Shown one piece after another: positions 30,480 to 42,148 of a DNA stretch of 64,000 bases. Positions within the stretch are counted from its first letter, which is position 1. Each line of letters opens with the position of its first letter. The translations under genes and the position numbers were made by a program. Source of the stretch: Edaphobacter aggregans DSM 19364 (GTDB taxonomy: Bacteria > Acidobacteriota > Terriglobia > Terriglobales > Acidobacteriaceae); NCBI RefSeq assembly GCF_000745965.1, contig NZ_JQKI01000022.1:1-64000 (forward strand). Direction: 5' to 3'. The notes beneath the pieces were generated by a model. It saw only the letters and a program-made list of their open reading frames with translations, did not search any database and had not been told where the DNA came from.

Positions 30480-30857
30480 GTGGCAAATAGCGAACGGTTT
30501 CAATTAGGTGTGCGTGTGTTGGCGGTACTGGCCGAAGAGCCGGGGACGATGCATACTTCGGCGTCGATAGCCGAGGTGTTAAAAGAGAGCGCGGTGATGG
30601 TGCGGAGGTCGTTTCTGCTGCTGCATAAGGCCGGGCTGATTGTGCAGCGCAAGGGTCCGCATGGAGGCGCGAAGCTGAAGGTTCCGCCGAAACAGATTGG
30701 GCTGGGGGATGTGTTTCAGGCGACCGCGGGTGACTGGCTGCCAGTGGAGGACAGGGCGGTTGCTGGGTTGATGAAACGGGTGCGCCAGGATGCGGTGGAG
30801 GCGATGAATGAGCACTCGCTGGCTGGGGTGGTGAAGCGGTTGAAAAAGGGGAAGTAG
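30480..30857 (+). CDS. Rrf2-family transcriptional regulator
   Basis: 125 residues from a GTG. The HTH region, FQLGVRVLAVLAEEPGTMHTSASIAEVLKESAVMVRRSFLLLHKAGLIVQRKGPHGGAKL, matches Rrf2 regulators. The C-terminal part has no cluster of Cys that would bind an FeS group, unlike IscR or NsrR, so the sensor is something else. Target genes are unknown. Confidence 0.8.
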   Translation: MANSERFQLGVRVLAVLAEEPGTMHTSASIAEVLKESAVMVRRSFLLLHKAGLIVQRKGPHGGAKLKVPPKQIGLGDVFQATAGDWLPVEDRAVAGLMKRVRQDAVEAMNEHSLAGVVKRLKKGK

Positions 30858-30900
30858 TAGCGCCTTCGCGCGATGGATCACCTTAGCGTTCGCGACCTCG

Positions 30901-31173
30901 CTACTGTTCAAGCTCGCTGGCTAGTTTTTCGAGTGCCTCGATTTGGCTGGTGGCATACCTCGTGTCTTTACTTCGGATGTCTTCATCAGTGATGAAATGC
31001 ATCAAGAGATGAAAGGCCCTGTCTAATACCGGATCTCGTTCGGCTGAAAGCGATGAGAGGTCTCGACTGATCTCAGTCTGCAACATCGCATTTTCGAATC
31101 CGTTGGTGGGTATCTCCGAAGCGATTGTTTCTCGGATCTTTGCAGCGAGGAACCGACGTGCAGTTTTGTCCAA
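30901..31173 (-). CDS. Small hypothetical protein
   Basis: 90 residues, predicted helical throughout (LAAKIRETIASEIPTNGFENAMLQTEISRDLSSLSAERDPVLDRAFHLLMHFI). No known domain. It lies 18 bases after lysS stop on the same strand. Confidence 0.5.
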   Translation of the reverse strand: MDKTARRFLAAKIRETIASEIPTNGFENAMLQTEISRDLSSLSAERDPVLDRAFHLLMHFITDEDIRSKDTRYATSQIEALEKLASELEQ

Positions 31174-31191
31174 AATGTTCTTCCTCGATTG

Positions 31192-33027
<1,836 letters not shown>

Positions 33028-33104
33028 GGTGTTTCCTTTGGGTGGTTGTCGTTGTTCAGTATAGCGGTGATGGTCGGGCGGTTGAGGCTGGAGAAGGCTT
33101 GGGT

Positions 33105-33155
33105 AGAGAAGCAGGTCTCTCCACTGCGCGGCTGCGTCGCTTCGGTCGAGATGAC
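33105..33155 (+). repeat. Dispersed intergenic repeat, copy B
   Basis: About 51 bases starting AGAGAAGCAGGTCTCTCC and ending CGGTCGAGATGAC, closely matching copies A and C. It lies between lysS and the atp genes. Confidence 0.65.
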
Positions 33156-33199
33156 AAGGCAGGAAGGGGAGGCGTAATCGTGGTGTAATGGTGTTCGCT

Positions 33200-33433
33200 A
33201 TGGCTGAGGGAGATAAGAAGGGCGCGCTGGGCGAGCTGGTGAAGGCTGAGTCGATGATTCAGCTGGCGATTGCGCTGCCTGCTGGGTGCGTGATCGGTTG
33301 GCTGATCGGCGAGTGGCTGGACCGCGAGTTTCACCAGAACTGGATTGGGATTGTGGGGATTGTGCTGGGGGCGATCGGCGGGTTTATGCAGATCTTCTAC
33401 ATGGCCTCGCGGTATCTGAAGAGGGGCGACTAG
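33200..33433 (+). CDS. ATP synthase-associated protein AtpZ-like
   Basis: 77 residues from ATG 33200. Two membrane segments with the sequence [42 protein letters not shown] match the AtpZ/AtpI-like small F0-associated proteins, including the Gly-rich GxxxGxxLD turn. Family members are thought to help F0 assembly or Mg/Ca supply. First gene of the atp group. Confidence 0.75.
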   Translation: MAEGDKKGALGELVKAESMIQLAIALPAGCVIGWLIGEWLDREFHQNWIGIVGIVLGAIGGFMQIFYMASRYLKRGD

Positions 33434-33442
33434 GCACAGCTG

Positions 33443-33853
33443 ATGAAAGCTTTGGAGACATTTTCGGATGCGGATTTTCGGCTGACGATTCTGCGGGCGC
33501 TGCGGCTGCTGGCGGTGATCTCGGTGGTCGGGGCGCTGGTGCTTTGGTGGAAGCTAGGGTGGCAGAGTTCGGTGCTGTTGTTGGTGGGAGCGGCGATCTC
33601 GGCGTCGGGGTTGTGGGAGTGGCTGCGGCTGATGACGGCGGTGATGGCGCGGATGGATCAGGGCGGCGCGGCGAAGCCGATGGGGATGGTTCTCTTGGGA
33701 TTCTTTGTTCGCCTGGCTGCCACGGTAGCGCTTCTTTATGTTAGCCTTAAGGCACTGAACGGTTCTGTCTACGCACTGGCAGCCGGCCTTGCACTTGGAG
33801 TGTTTGCACTCACGGTGGAGGGTTTGAGGCTGATGAAGGCGTGGACTGTCTGA
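33443..33853 (+). CDS. AtpI-like membrane protein
   Basis: 136 residues with about four membrane segments (LRLLAVISVVGALVLWW, WQSSVLLLVGAAISASGLWEWL, MVLLGFFVRLAATVALLYVSL, ALAAGLALGVFALTVEGLRL). Its position between atpZ-like and atpB genes is that of AtpI, which it resembles in topology. It begins 10 bases after the previous stop. Confidence 0.7.
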   Translation: MKALETFSDADFRLTILRALRLLAVISVVGALVLWWKLGWQSSVLLLVGAAISASGLWEWLRLMTAVMARMDQGGAAKPMGMVLLGFFVRLAATVALLYVSLKALNGSVYALAAGLALGVFALTVEGLRLMKAWTV

Positions 33854-33883
33854 AGACTTCAAGACGTTCAGGCCTGAATTTTT

Positions 33884-34615
33884 ATGCCGACACAGCTTTT
33901 GTTTACACGGTTTCTGAACGCCCACTTCGCTACGCCTGTGACGGCGCTGCTGGAGGCGTTCCATGTGCATCCGAAGTTTCCTGAGGCTCCGATCACGAAT
34001 GCGTTCGCGATGGAGCTGCTGGTCTTCGTGGTGCTGATCGCGTACTTCGTCGCGGTGCGGCTGACGCTGAGCGTCGAGAAGCCGGGCGGGGTGCAGCACC
34101 TGGCCGAGATGACGAACGAGTTCGTCTCCGAGCAGGGCGAGTCGATCATCGGGCATGGATCGGAGCGGTTTGTCAGCTTCCTGACCGCACTGCTGCTGTT
34201 CATCCTGCTCGCCAACCTGATGGGGCTGGTGCCCGGGTTGGAGTCGCCGACGGCGAATCCGGTGGTGCCGCTGGGCTTTGCGCTGGTCACGTTCCTGTAC
34301 TACCACTATCACGGCATTCGCTCGAACGGTCCCGCTTACATCAAGCAGTTTTTGGGGCCGGTGTGGTGGCTGGCGTGGCTGCTGCTGCCGATCGAGATCA
34401 TCTCGCACTGTGCGCGTGTCCTCTCGCTGACGGTTCGTCTTTACGCGAATATGTTCGCGGGCGACCTGGTGACTCTGGCGTTCTTCTCGCTGGTGCCGAT
34501 CGGCATTCCGCTGATCTTCCTGGGACTGCACCTGGGCGTGGCCGTGGTGCAGGCGTATGTGTTCTTCCTGCTGGCGGCGATCTATCTTTCGCTGGCTGTG
34601 GCGCACGACCATTGA
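33884..34615 (+). CDS. atpB: F0F1 ATP synthase subunit a
   Basis: 243 residues. The key arginine lies in LSLTVRLYANMFAGDLV and the membrane segments ANLMGLVPGLESPTANPVVPLGFALVTFLYYHYHGIR and IPLIFLGLHLGVAVVQAYVFFLLAAIYLSLAV follow the family. Subunit a forms the two proton half-channels with the c ring. Residues 1-25 are a soluble N-terminus. Upstream genes are atpZ/atpI-like, downstream atpE. Confidence 0.93.
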   Translation: MPTQLLFTRFLNAHFATPVTALLEAFHVHPKFPEAPITNAFAMELLVFVVLIAYFVAVRLTLSVEKPGGVQHLAEMTNEFVSEQGESIIGHGSERFVSFLTALLLFILLANLMGLVPGLESPTANPVVPLGFALVTFLYYHYHGIRSNGPAYIKQFLGPVWWLAWLLLPIEIISHCARVLSLTVRLYANMFAGDLVTLAFFSLVPIGIPLIFLGLHLGVAVVQAYVFFLLAAIYLSLAVAHDH

Positions 34616-34832
34616 TCTTCACCCCCAGGTGCAAAGGCCCGAGTTTTGGGGTCCGGAGAGACCCGAGGGCTGCCTACCAGCAAGGCTTAGAAGCAACAGC
34701 TGGGTTCGATTTTGAGTTTGCGGTGGAGGGACTCCCTCTTTGCCGTAGCAACGACGCCGCGAGCGTGAGGGTGCCAGCACGGTGAGCATCAACCACCCAC
34801 TGGCGGCGTATCTGAAGGGAGATGGAGTTGTA

Positions 34833-35144
34833 ATGAAGAAGCTTCAGTATCTGTTTATGTCGTTGGCCGCGATGCTGCTCGCAACGCCGGCCTTTGCGCA
34901 GGGCGCTGGTAACTATTCGCCGGCCTCGCAGTGGGTTCCGCTGGCCGCCGGTCTGGGCATGGCCCTTGCGGCGGGTCTCTGCGGCCTGGGTCAGGGCAAG
35001 GCGACCGCCTCGGCCACCGAGGCGCTGGCTCGCAACCCCGGCGCTCGCCCTGGAATCTTCATCTTCTTGATTCTCGGTCTGGCGTTCATCGAGTCCCTTG
35101 CGCTGTTCACGTTCGTCATCATCTTCCTCAAGGTGCAGGCGTAG
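34833..35144 (+). CDS. atpE: F0F1 ATP synthase subunit c
   Basis: 103 residues from ATG 34833; a GTG further upstream adds unlikely sequence. The first 22 residues (MKKLQYLFMSLAAMLLATPAFAQ) look like a cleavable signal peptide, longer than in most c subunits. The hairpin follows: AAGLGMALAAGLCGLGQGKATASATEALARNPGARPG and IFIFLILGLAFIESLALFTFVIIFL. The ion-binding carboxylate is Glu87, with Ser88 next to it and Gln54 in the first helix. No b, delta or F1 genes follow in this locus, so the atp operon is split. Confidence 0.92.
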   Translation: MKKLQYLFMSLAAMLLATPAFAQGAGNYSPASQWVPLAAGLGMALAAGLCGLGQGKATASATEALARNPGARPGIFIFLILGLAFIESLALFTFVIIFLKVQA

Positions 35145-35165
35145 CTCTCGTTCGGTTTGTCGTCG

Positions 35166-35193
35166 CATAGCCCTCGCTTCGGCGGGGGCTATG
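35166..35193 (+). terminator. Intrinsic terminator after atpE
   Basis: A 12-bp stem with one mismatch (CATAGCCCTCGC against GCGGGGGCTATG) around TTCG, followed by TTCTTT. Confidence 0.8.
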
Positions 35194-35431
35194 TTCTTTA
35201 AGTTCCCTATTCCCGCTCAAATTCGAGCCTCGGCTTGACAAAGTATTGATTGCGTTCTTCAATGGGGATCGCTCTTCTTTGCTGTGCTTCGGCCCCGAGA
35301 TGACGTTGCATGAAATTGGCAATTCTGCCAGCGGAAATGCGTATGTCCTGTTCCATTGAGTAGGAACGGTTACTGACCTGAAGGTGTGAGGGCCACGCAA
35401 GCAGATTCCACAAGGATACGGAGGGCATCCC

Positions 35432-36004
35432 ATGAAATTCAGAATGATCGCTTCAACGCTCGCATTCATCCTGCTGGCTACCGGTTTGGCGCAGGCCGGC
35501 GATTCACCCGATGAGAAACGGGACAAGACTCGCAAGATGGCGACTAAAACTCTGCAGGAGTTGTACAAGCTCAAACCCGAAGCTCAGGGGGCTATCCAAA
35601 AGTCTGCCGGATATGCCGTTTTCGACAACATGGGAACGAACCTCCTGCTGTTGAGCACGGCGCGCGGCGCAGGAATGGCCGTCAACTCCAGTAACAAGCA
35701 GGAAACCTTCATGAAGATGGTTTCGGCAGGCGGTGGTCTGGGTGTGGGGGTGAAGGACTATCGGGTGATCTTCGTGTTCGAAAACGATAAAGCATTGTCC
35801 CAATTTCTCGATTCTGGCTGGTCGGCTTCCGCGCAAACGGACGTGGCGGCCAAGGCGGGGGACAAGGGCGGAGCTTACTCGGGAGCGGTAGAGGTTGCTC
35901 CGGGTGTTTGGGTGTACGAGATTACCAAGAATGGCCTCGCGCTCCAATTGACCCTGCAGGGGACGAAGTACTACAAGGACGACGACCTCAACAAGAAATC
36001 ATAG
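35432..36004 (+). CDS. SYLF/YSC84-domain exported protein
   Basis: 190 residues. Signal peptide (IASTLAFILLATGLAQA). The rest is a SYLF lipid-binding domain: KTLQELYKLKPEAQGAIQKSAGYAVFDNMGTNLLLL, GGGLGVGVKDYRVIFVFENDKALSQFL and AYSGAVEVAPGVWVYEITKNGLALQLTLQGTKYYKD. The family binds phosphoinositides in eukaryotes; bacterial members are periplasmic with unknown ligand. It is followed by a short gap and the convergent nuoN gene. Confidence 0.85.
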   Translation: MKFRMIASTLAFILLATGLAQAGDSPDEKRDKTRKMATKTLQELYKLKPEAQGAIQKSAGYAVFDNMGTNLLLLSTARGAGMAVNSSNKQETFMKMVSAGGGLGVGVKDYRVIFVFENDKALSQFLDSGWSASAQTDVAAKAGDKGGAYSGAVEVAPGVWVYEITKNGLALQLTLQGTKYYKDDDLNKKS

Positions 36005-36119
36005 TCCGCTTGTACATAGCATCCCCGATGTCCAAAGGATGGCTTCGTCTATGCCGGAGAGACAACTATGACCGTGGTCCGTCAATGACACGCCTACGTT
36101 GGCAGTGAAAATGGTGGAT

Positions 36120-37631
36120 TTAGCGAGTGCTGGTTGTGCTTACAGTTTCTGTCGCGGCGGGCTGCAGTGTGGGGGTGGCCGGCTGCATGGTGACGTCGGC
36201 ACTGCGCTGGGCCAGGCCCAGGATGCGGTTGGGGGCGATGCCGAGGAGCAAGGTGGCGACTGCAGTGAACGTGAGGGCAATGGCTGCCGGGATGGTGACC
36301 GGGGTCGAGACGTCGATGTGCTCCGTGTCCTGAACGGGGCGGGTGTAGAGGGCGGCGAGCAGACGGAGGTAGTAGAAGCAGGCGATTCCGCTGTTGAAGA
36401 GGCCGATGACGGCGAGCCAGACGTTGCCGGAGTGTAGGGCGGCGGAGAAGACGTAGAACTTGCCGAAGAAGCCGCCGGTGAAGGGGATTCCGATGAGGGA
36501 GAGGAGGAAGAAGGCGAGGGTGGCGGCGAGGACGGGGCGCTTGAGGGCGAGGCCGGTGTAGTCGTCGATGGTGCGGGCGCGCTCGTCGTAGCCGCCGAGC
36601 TGGGTGATGACGGTGAAGGCTCCGACGTTCATGGCGGCATAGGCGGCGGTGTAAAAGCAGGCGGAGGCGATTCCGTCGGCGGGGAAGGCGGTGTAGGCGA
36701 CGAGCAGGTAGCCGGCGTGCGCGATGGAGGAGTAGGCGAGGAGGCGCTTGACGTCGCGCTGGAGCAGGGCGCCGAGATTGCCGACGAACATGGAGAGCGC
36801 GGCGATGATCCAGATGAGAGCGGCCCAGCGCGGCTCGTAGGTGGGGAAGCCGGAGAAGAGGATGCGGAGCAGGACGGCGAAGGCGGCGGCCTTGGGAGCG
36901 GTGGACATAAGGCCGACCACAGGGGCGGGTGCGCCCTGGTAGACGTCGGGGGTCCAGACCTGGAAGGGCGCGGCGGAGACCTTGAAGCCTAGCCCAATGA
37001 TGATGAGGGCGAGCGAGAGGAGCGCGAGGGTGGGGGTGGCCGTGGTGGTGAGGCCATGAGCGAGGGCGTCGATGCGCGTGGTGCCGGTGGCGCCAAAGGC
37101 GAGCGCGATGCCGTAGAGGAAGAAGGCGGTCGCGAAGGAGCCCAGCAAAAAGTACTTGATGGAGGACTCGGAGGAGGTGGACTGGCCTTTGCGGAAGCCG
37201 GCAAGGATGTAGGTCGAGATGGAGGAGATCTCGAGGCCGACGAAGACCATCAACAGCTCGACGGAGCAGGTCATGAGCATCATGCCGGTGGCTCCGAAGA
37301 GGGTGAGGGCGTAGTACTCGCCGGTGACGTTGGCGTGGGTTTCAAAGTAGTCGAGGGAACTGAGGAGGGTGACGAGGACGACTGCGGCGATGAGCAGATG
37401 GAAGAAGACGGAGAAGGCGTCGACCTGGACGGTTCCGAAGAAGCCGTGGATGGTTCCGAATCCGAGCTGATACCAGGCGGCGAGGCCGGAGGCTAGGGTG
37501 CCGAGGATGGCGAGCCAGCCGAGGGGCTTGCGGGCGTGGGCGGCGGGGAAGATGGGGTCAGCCAGCATGATGACGATGCCGGTGAGGGTGAGGATGTATT
37601 CGGGAAGGAGAGCGAGGACGTTGGGAGACAT
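36120..37631 (-). CDS. nuoN: NADH-quinone oxidoreductase subunit N
   Basis: 503 residues starting at [20 protein letters not shown] (37631). A longer open frame continues upstream but that part is a frame shadow of nuoM. The antiporter-type core is present: [19 protein letters not shown] with Glu and [28 protein letters not shown], then lysine-bearing helices. Last gene of the operon, proton-pumping membrane arm. The start overlaps the nuoM stop (TAATG). Confidence 0.94.
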   Translation of the reverse strand: MSPNVLALLPEYILTLTGIVIMLADPIFPAAHARKPLGWLAILGTLASGLAAWYQLGFGTIHGFFGTVQVDAFSVFFHLLIAAVVLVTLLSSLDYFETHANVTGEYYALTLFGATGMMLMTCSVELLMVFVGLEISSISTYILAGFRKGQSTSSESSIKYFLLGSFATAFFLYGIALAFGATGTTRIDALAHGLTTTATPTLALLSLALIIIGLGFKVSAAPFQVWTPDVYQGAPAPVVGLMSTAPKAAAFAVLLRILFSGFPTYEPRWAALIWIIAALSMFVGNLGALLQRDVKRLLAYSSIAHAGYLLVAYTAFPADGIASACFYTAAYAAMNVGAFTVITQLGGYDERARTIDDYTGLALKRPVLAATLAFFLLSLIGIPFTGGFFGKFYVFSAALHSGNVWLAVIGLFNSGIACFYYLRLLAALYTRPVQDTEHIDVSTPVTIPAAIALTFTAVATLLLGIAPNRILGLAQRSADVTMQPATPTLQPAATETVSTTSTR

Positions 37632-39205
37632 TACTGAGCTCCTTTCGTCTCGGAGGAGTGTGTGGTCATGTGCGAGGAGGCCTCGAAGTCTAACGTGACG
37701 GCCCGGGTCCGGTTGACGGTTGCGGCGATGCGGGAGCCTGCGGTGTCGATGGCCTTCATGAAGACAGGCGAGGCGATGCCCATGAAGAGGAAGAGGACGA
37801 CGAGCGGCCAGAGGGCGAGGTGCTCGCGGGGGGTGAGGTCGAGGGCGTCGATGTTGGTGGCGCGGCGGCTGAGGTCGCCATAGAAAACGCGCTGAATCAT
37901 CCAGAGCATGTAGGAGGCTGTGAAGATGACGCTGGAGGTGGCGACGACGGTCCAGAGCGTGTGGTGCGCGATGGCGGACTGCATGGTTCCGGAGAAGACG
38001 AGGAACTCGCCGACGAAGCCGTTGAGCATGGGGAGACCGGTGACGGAGAGCGAGGTGAGGACGAACATCGTCGCGATCCAGGGGAGACGGGTGGCGAGTC
38101 CGCCGTACTCGCGAATGTCGTAGGTGCGGTAACGCTCGTAGAGCAGGCCGAGGAGCATGAATAGCGCTGAGCCGCCGATGCCCTCGTTGAGGGTCTGGAA
38201 GATGCCGCCGTCGATTCCGGAGACGGTGCAGGCGAAGATCCCGAGGATGACGACGGAGACGTGGCCGAGGGTTCCGAAGGCGGCGAGGCGCTTGAGGTCC
38301 TTCTGGACGAGGGCGAGCAGAGCGCCGTAGATAATACCGATGGCTCCGAGGGCGAGCATGAAGGGAGCGATGCGGTGAGACTGGCCGGGGAAGATTCCGA
38401 AGGAGAAGCGGAGGATGGAGTAGAGGCCGAGTTTGCCGGCGATTACCATGACGGCCGCAGTCGGGGCCTCGGAGACGGCATCGGCGAGCCAGCCGTGCAG
38501 CGGGAAGACGGGGACCTTGACGGCGAAGGCGACGAGGAAGGCGAGGGACGCGAGCCAGAGGGCGGCGGTGTTGTCCGAGATGGTGTGCGCAGCGGCGAGG
38601 CTGGCTAGCTGCGGGTAGTCGAAGGTGCCGGTGCGGGCGTAGAGCCAGAGCATGGCGACGAGCAGGATGGCCGAGGGGATGAAGGCGTAGAGGAAGAACT
38701 TGATTGCGGCGCGGCGGCGGTTTTCGGTGCGGCCGAAGACGGCGATGAGGAGCGCCATGGGGACGAGCGAGAACTCCCAGAAGGCGTAGTAGAGGAAGAG
38801 GTCGAGCGAGACGAAGATGCCGAGTATCGCGACCTGCTGGAGGAGGAAGAGGGTGTAGAAGAGGCGGCGGCGATTGTCGATCGCGTTCCAGGAGATGATG
38901 ACGCCGAGCGGGGCGAGCAGGCCGGCGAGGACGATGAGCCACATGGAGAGGCCGTCGACGCCGACGTGGTAGTGGATGGCGGGGGAGGTGATCCAGGAGA
39001 AGTTCTGCTGGAACTGGAAGGAGCCGGAGGGGGCGGCGTAGTCGAAGTGGAAGGGGAGGTGGAGGGTGAGGAGGAAGGTGAGGAGGGTGACGGCGAGGGC
39101 TCCCCACTGCTGGATCCGGTCGCGGTCGGGCAAGAGAGCGAGGACGATGGCTCCGGCGAGCGGGACGAAGGTGATGATCGTCAGGATGGTGTGGTCGATG
39201 TTCAT
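37631..39205 (-). CDS. nuoM: NADH-quinone oxidoreductase subunit M
   Basis: 524 residues, 14 membrane segments. Motifs of the antiporter family: [30 protein letters not shown] (with essential Glu-Lys pairs), [32 protein letters not shown] and [13 protein letters not shown]. It is one of the three large pumping subunits. ATG at 39205. It ends one base into nuoN (overlap). Confidence 0.95.
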   Translation of the reverse strand: MNIDHTILTIITFVPLAGAIVLALLPDRDRIQQWGALAVTLLTFLLTLHLPFHFDYAAPSGSFQFQQNFSWITSPAIHYHVGVDGLSMWLIVLAGLLAPLGVIISWNAIDNRRRLFYTLFLLQQVAILGIFVSLDLFLYYAFWEFSLVPMALLIAVFGRTENRRRAAIKFFLYAFIPSAILLVAMLWLYARTGTFDYPQLASLAAAHTISDNTAALWLASLAFLVAFAVKVPVFPLHGWLADAVSEAPTAAVMVIAGKLGLYSILRFSFGIFPGQSHRIAPFMLALGAIGIIYGALLALVQKDLKRLAAFGTLGHVSVVILGIFACTVSGIDGGIFQTLNEGIGGSALFMLLGLLYERYRTYDIREYGGLATRLPWIATMFVLTSLSVTGLPMLNGFVGEFLVFSGTMQSAIAHHTLWTVVATSSVIFTASYMLWMIQRVFYGDLSRRATNIDALDLTPREHLALWPLVVLFLFMGIASPVFMKAIDTAGSRIAATVNRTRAVTLDFEASSHMTTHSSETKGAQ

Positions 39206-39227
39206 CGCAGAGAGCGTCCCAGTTTCC

Positions 39228-41213
39228 TTAGTTCGTTGAGTGCAACAAGAGTGTGTGGCTGAAGATCATGATGGCGATAACGGCGGCTGCTCCGAGAGCG
39301 AGCCAGCCGGCGTAGGAGCGGATGTTTCCGGACTGAATGCGGCGGACGAGAGCGCCGAGCCCGCGGGTGGATGCGCCGGCGGCGAAACCGGAGCCGTTGA
39401 CAAGGCCTCCATCGACGAGCGTGCCGAGGATGAGGCGGGAGAACATGAGGAGCGGAGTGACGAATACGGCCTGGTAGATCTCGTCAATGTAGAACTTGTT
39501 CAAGACAATGCGGTAGAGGGCGGGGAAGCGCTGCGCGTAGGTGGTGGCGGTTCCGGGCTTCTTGTAGTAAAGGATGTAGGCGATAGAGAAGCCCATGGCC
39601 GCAGCGAGAACGGAGATGGCCATGAGGCCGAGTTCCAGGCCCCTGCTCGCGGTTTCGGCAGCGGGAGCGCCATTCGAGAAGATCGGATCGAGGAAGCCTT
39701 TAATCTCGTCGTGACCACCCATGGCGCTAGCGACGCCGACCCAGCCTCCGACGACAGAGAGCACGGCGAGGATCATAAGCGGGATGGTCATGACGAGTGG
39801 GGACTCGTGGACGCCGTGGGCGTGTTCTTCGTGCGCGTGAGGAGCGGGGTGTTCCTCAAAGCGCTGTTCGCCGAAGAAGGTTTTAAACCAGAGGCGGAAC
39901 ATGTAGAAGGAGGTCATACCGGCGGTGGTCACGCCGACGAGCCAGAGGAGCTTGCCGATGGGGTTGGGCGAGACGAAGGCGCGGAAGAGGATCTCATCTT
40001 TCGAGAAGAAGCCAGCCCAGCCGGGGGCTCCAGCGATGGCAAGAATGCCCATCGTCATGGTCCAGAAGGTGACGGGGATGCGCTTGCGGAGGCCTCCCAT
40101 GAGGCGCATGTCCTGCTCGCCGGAGAGGGCGTGAATGACGGAGCCGGCGGCGAGGAAGAGGAGCGCTTTGAAGAAGGCGTGGGTGAGGAGGTGGAAGATT
40201 CCTGCAGTGTAGGCTCCTACTCCGCAGGCGAGGAACATGTAGCCGAGCTGGGAGACGGTGGAGTAGGCGAGGACGCGCTTGATGTCGTGCTGGACGAGGC
40301 CGATGCAGCCGGCGAAGAGGGCCGTGGCCGCGCCGATGATGGCGACGACGCCGAGGGCGTAGGGCGAGCGGTCGAAGAGAGTGTGGCAGCGGGCGACCAT
40401 GTAGACGCCTGCGGTGACCATCGTGGCAGCGTGGATGAGGGCGGATACCGGGGTGGGGCCTTCCATCGCGTCGGGGAGCCAGACGTAGAGGGGAATCTGC
40501 GCGGACTTGCCGGTGGCTCCTACGACGAGGAGAAGGGCGATGGCGGTGAGGAAGCCGCCCTGCCATTCAGGGTGCTGCTGGATGGTGGAGAAGACGGTGG
40601 AGAAGTCGAGCGAGCCGAAGTGCGCGACGAGGAGAAACATCGCGAGGAGGAAGCCGAAGTCGCCGATGCGGTTGACGATGAAGGCTTTTTTGCCGGCGTG
40701 GGCGGCGGAGTCCTTGCGGAAGTAGAAGCCGATGAGGAGGTAGGAGGCGAGACCGACGCCCTCCCATCCGACGAAGAGGAGGAGGAAGTTGGCCGAGAGG
40801 ACCAGAACCAGCATGAAGAACATGAAGAGGTTCAGGTAGGCGAAGAAGCGCCAGTAGCCCTCTTCGTGCGCCATGTAGCCGACGGAGTAGACGTGGATGA
40901 GGAAGCCGACGCCGGTGATGACGCCGAGCATGATAAGGGTCAGGTGGTCGACGGTGAAGGCGAAGTCGGCATGGAAGCCGGAGATCTGGATCCAGTTATT
41001 GCCGAAGAGAGTGATGACGGAGTGAACGGACTCAGGGGCTCCCGGGGCCTTCATCGAGAACCAGAGCCAGAGCCAGAGACAGGCGGAGAGGAAGGTGGGG
41101 ATGAGAGCGACGGCGGAGACGAGCGCGCGCGGCAGGCGGCGGCCCAGTGTTCCGTTGATGAGGAATCCCGCGAAGGGGAGCAGCGGAATTAACCAAAGGT
41201 AGTCAGCGGGCAT
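39228..41213 (-). CDS. nuoL: NADH-quinone oxidoreductase subunit L
   Basis: 661 residues from ATG 41213 (MPADYLWLIPLLPFAGFLING); a longer frame to 41429 is a shadow of nuoK. Conserved features: LFVGWEGVGLASYLLIGFY, LPDAMEGPTPVSALIHAATMVTAGVYMVAR and HDIKRVLAYSTVSQLGYMFLACG. A His-rich loop (EEHPAPHAHEEHAHGVHE, about 500-520) is noted, and the C-terminal lateral helix is present. Proton pump of the membrane arm. Confidence 0.95.
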   Translation of the reverse strand: MPADYLWLIPLLPFAGFLINGTLGRRLPRALVSAVALIPTFLSACLWLWLWFSMKAPGAPESVHSVITLFGNNWIQISGFHADFAFTVDHLTLIMLGVITGVGFLIHVYSVGYMAHEEGYWRFFAYLNLFMFFMLVLVLSANFLLLFVGWEGVGLASYLLIGFYFRKDSAAHAGKKAFIVNRIGDFGFLLAMFLLVAHFGSLDFSTVFSTIQQHPEWQGGFLTAIALLLVVGATGKSAQIPLYVWLPDAMEGPTPVSALIHAATMVTAGVYMVARCHTLFDRSPYALGVVAIIGAATALFAGCIGLVQHDIKRVLAYSTVSQLGYMFLACGVGAYTAGIFHLLTHAFFKALLFLAAGSVIHALSGEQDMRLMGGLRKRIPVTFWTMTMGILAIAGAPGWAGFFSKDEILFRAFVSPNPIGKLLWLVGVTTAGMTSFYMFRLWFKTFFGEQRFEEHPAPHAHEEHAHGVHESPLVMTIPLMILAVLSVVGGWVGVASAMGGHDEIKGFLDPIFSNGAPAAETASRGLELGLMAISVLAAAMGFSIAYILYYKKPGTATTYAQRFPALYRIVLNKFYIDEIYQAVFVTPLLMFSRLILGTLVDGGLVNGSGFAAGASTRGLGALVRRIQSGNIRSYAGWLALGAAAVIAIMIFSHTLLLHSTN

Positions 41214-41229
41214 CTCGTGTCTCGTGTCC

Positions 41230-41541
41230 TTAGTTCTTGAGCAGGTTGACCTGGTCGACGTTGAGGGTCTGGCGGGTGCGGAAGATGGCGATGATGATGG
41301 CCAGTCCGACGGCTGCCTCGGCTGCGGCGACGACCATGACGAAGAAGACGAAGATCTGTCCGGTGATCTGGTGCCACATGTGTGCGAAGGCGACGAAGGT
41401 GAGGTTGACGGCGTTGAGCATGAGCTCAATCGACATGAAGATGGTGATGATGTTGCGCTTAATGAGGAAGCTGGCTACGCCGATGGAGAAGAGGACCGCG
41501 GCGAGGATCAGGTACGCGGAGATGGGAACGGTCGCGGACAT
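41230..41541 (-). CDS. nuoK: NADH-quinone oxidoreductase subunit K
   Basis: 103 residues, three membrane helices. The family signatures are [24 protein letters not shown] with the conserved Glu, and [18 protein letters not shown] with the second Glu. ATG at 41541, six bases after the nuoJ stop. Confidence 0.95.
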   Translation of the reverse strand: MSATVPISAYLILAAVLFSIGVASFLIKRNIITIFMSIELMLNAVNLTFVAFAHMWHQITGQIFVFFVMVVAAAEAAVGLAIIIAIFRTRQTLNVDQVNLLKN

Positions 41542-41547
41542 TGGTGA

Positions 41548-42054
41548 TTACTGCTCCTTTCGCGCGAGCACGACGGCTCCGAGGATGGCGACGAGGATGA
41601 GGATGCTGGTGACCTCGAACGGAAGTAGGAGATCTCGGAAGAGAACTTGGGAGATCTCGGCGATGTTGTTGACGGCGTGGGTGAGGTGGTTGGTGAGGTC
41701 GGTGGAGCCGAAGGCCTTGCCGTTGGTGAGGAAGACGAAGCTGAGGAGGCAGAAGACGGCGGCGGCTCCGGGGACTCCCGCGAGGTAGGCGGCGCGGCTG
41801 CCGTGGGTGCGCTCTTCCTCGCCGGCGTTCAAGAGCATGACGACGAAGACGAAGAGGACCATGATGGCGCCGGAGTAGACGATGACCTGGGCGGCGGCGA
41901 GGAACTCGGCGCCGAGGGACCAGTAGAGGACGGCCAGCGACATCATGACGACGACGAGGGAGAGCGCCGAGTTGATGGGGTGCCGCTGCAGCAGGAAGTT
42001 GATGGCTCCGGCGACGGCGAGCAGGCCAAAGATGATGAACAGTGCCAGTTGCAT
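41548..42054 (-). CDS. nuoJ: NADH-quinone oxidoreductase subunit J
   Basis: 168 residues with five membrane helices. The FLAAAQVIVYSGAIMVLFVFVVMLLN motif is diagnostic of NuoJ/ND6. It is separated from nuoH by 94 bases where nuoI normally sits. Confidence 0.94.
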   Translation of the reverse strand: MQLALFIIFGLLAVAGAINFLLQRHPINSALSLVVVMMSLAVLYWSLGAEFLAAAQVIVYSGAIMVLFVFVVMLLNAGEEERTHGSRAAYLAGVPGAAAVFCLLSFVFLTNGKAFGSTDLTNHLTHAVNNIAEISQVLFRDLLLPFEVTSILILVAILGAVVLARKEQ

Positions 42055-42148
42055 GATACTCCGCGGATTCTTTTACCGATGAATCGCTTGAATCATTTGA
42101 AACAGCGCAGGTTTTAGGGCTACCTGTTGATTGTAATAGCAGGTAGCC

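Noticed and set aside
36005..36119. Terminator between SYLF and nuoN genes
   Set aside because: No stem with a T-run was found in this short gap.
37632..39107. Extended N-terminus of nuoN (995-codon frame)
   Set aside because: The first half is a Pro/Arg/His-rich shadow of nuoM; the family start lies at 37631.
39240..41192. Long antisense frame in nuoL
   Set aside because: An acidic Gly/Glu/Asp repeat protein that simply mirrors nuoL codons; no start signal.
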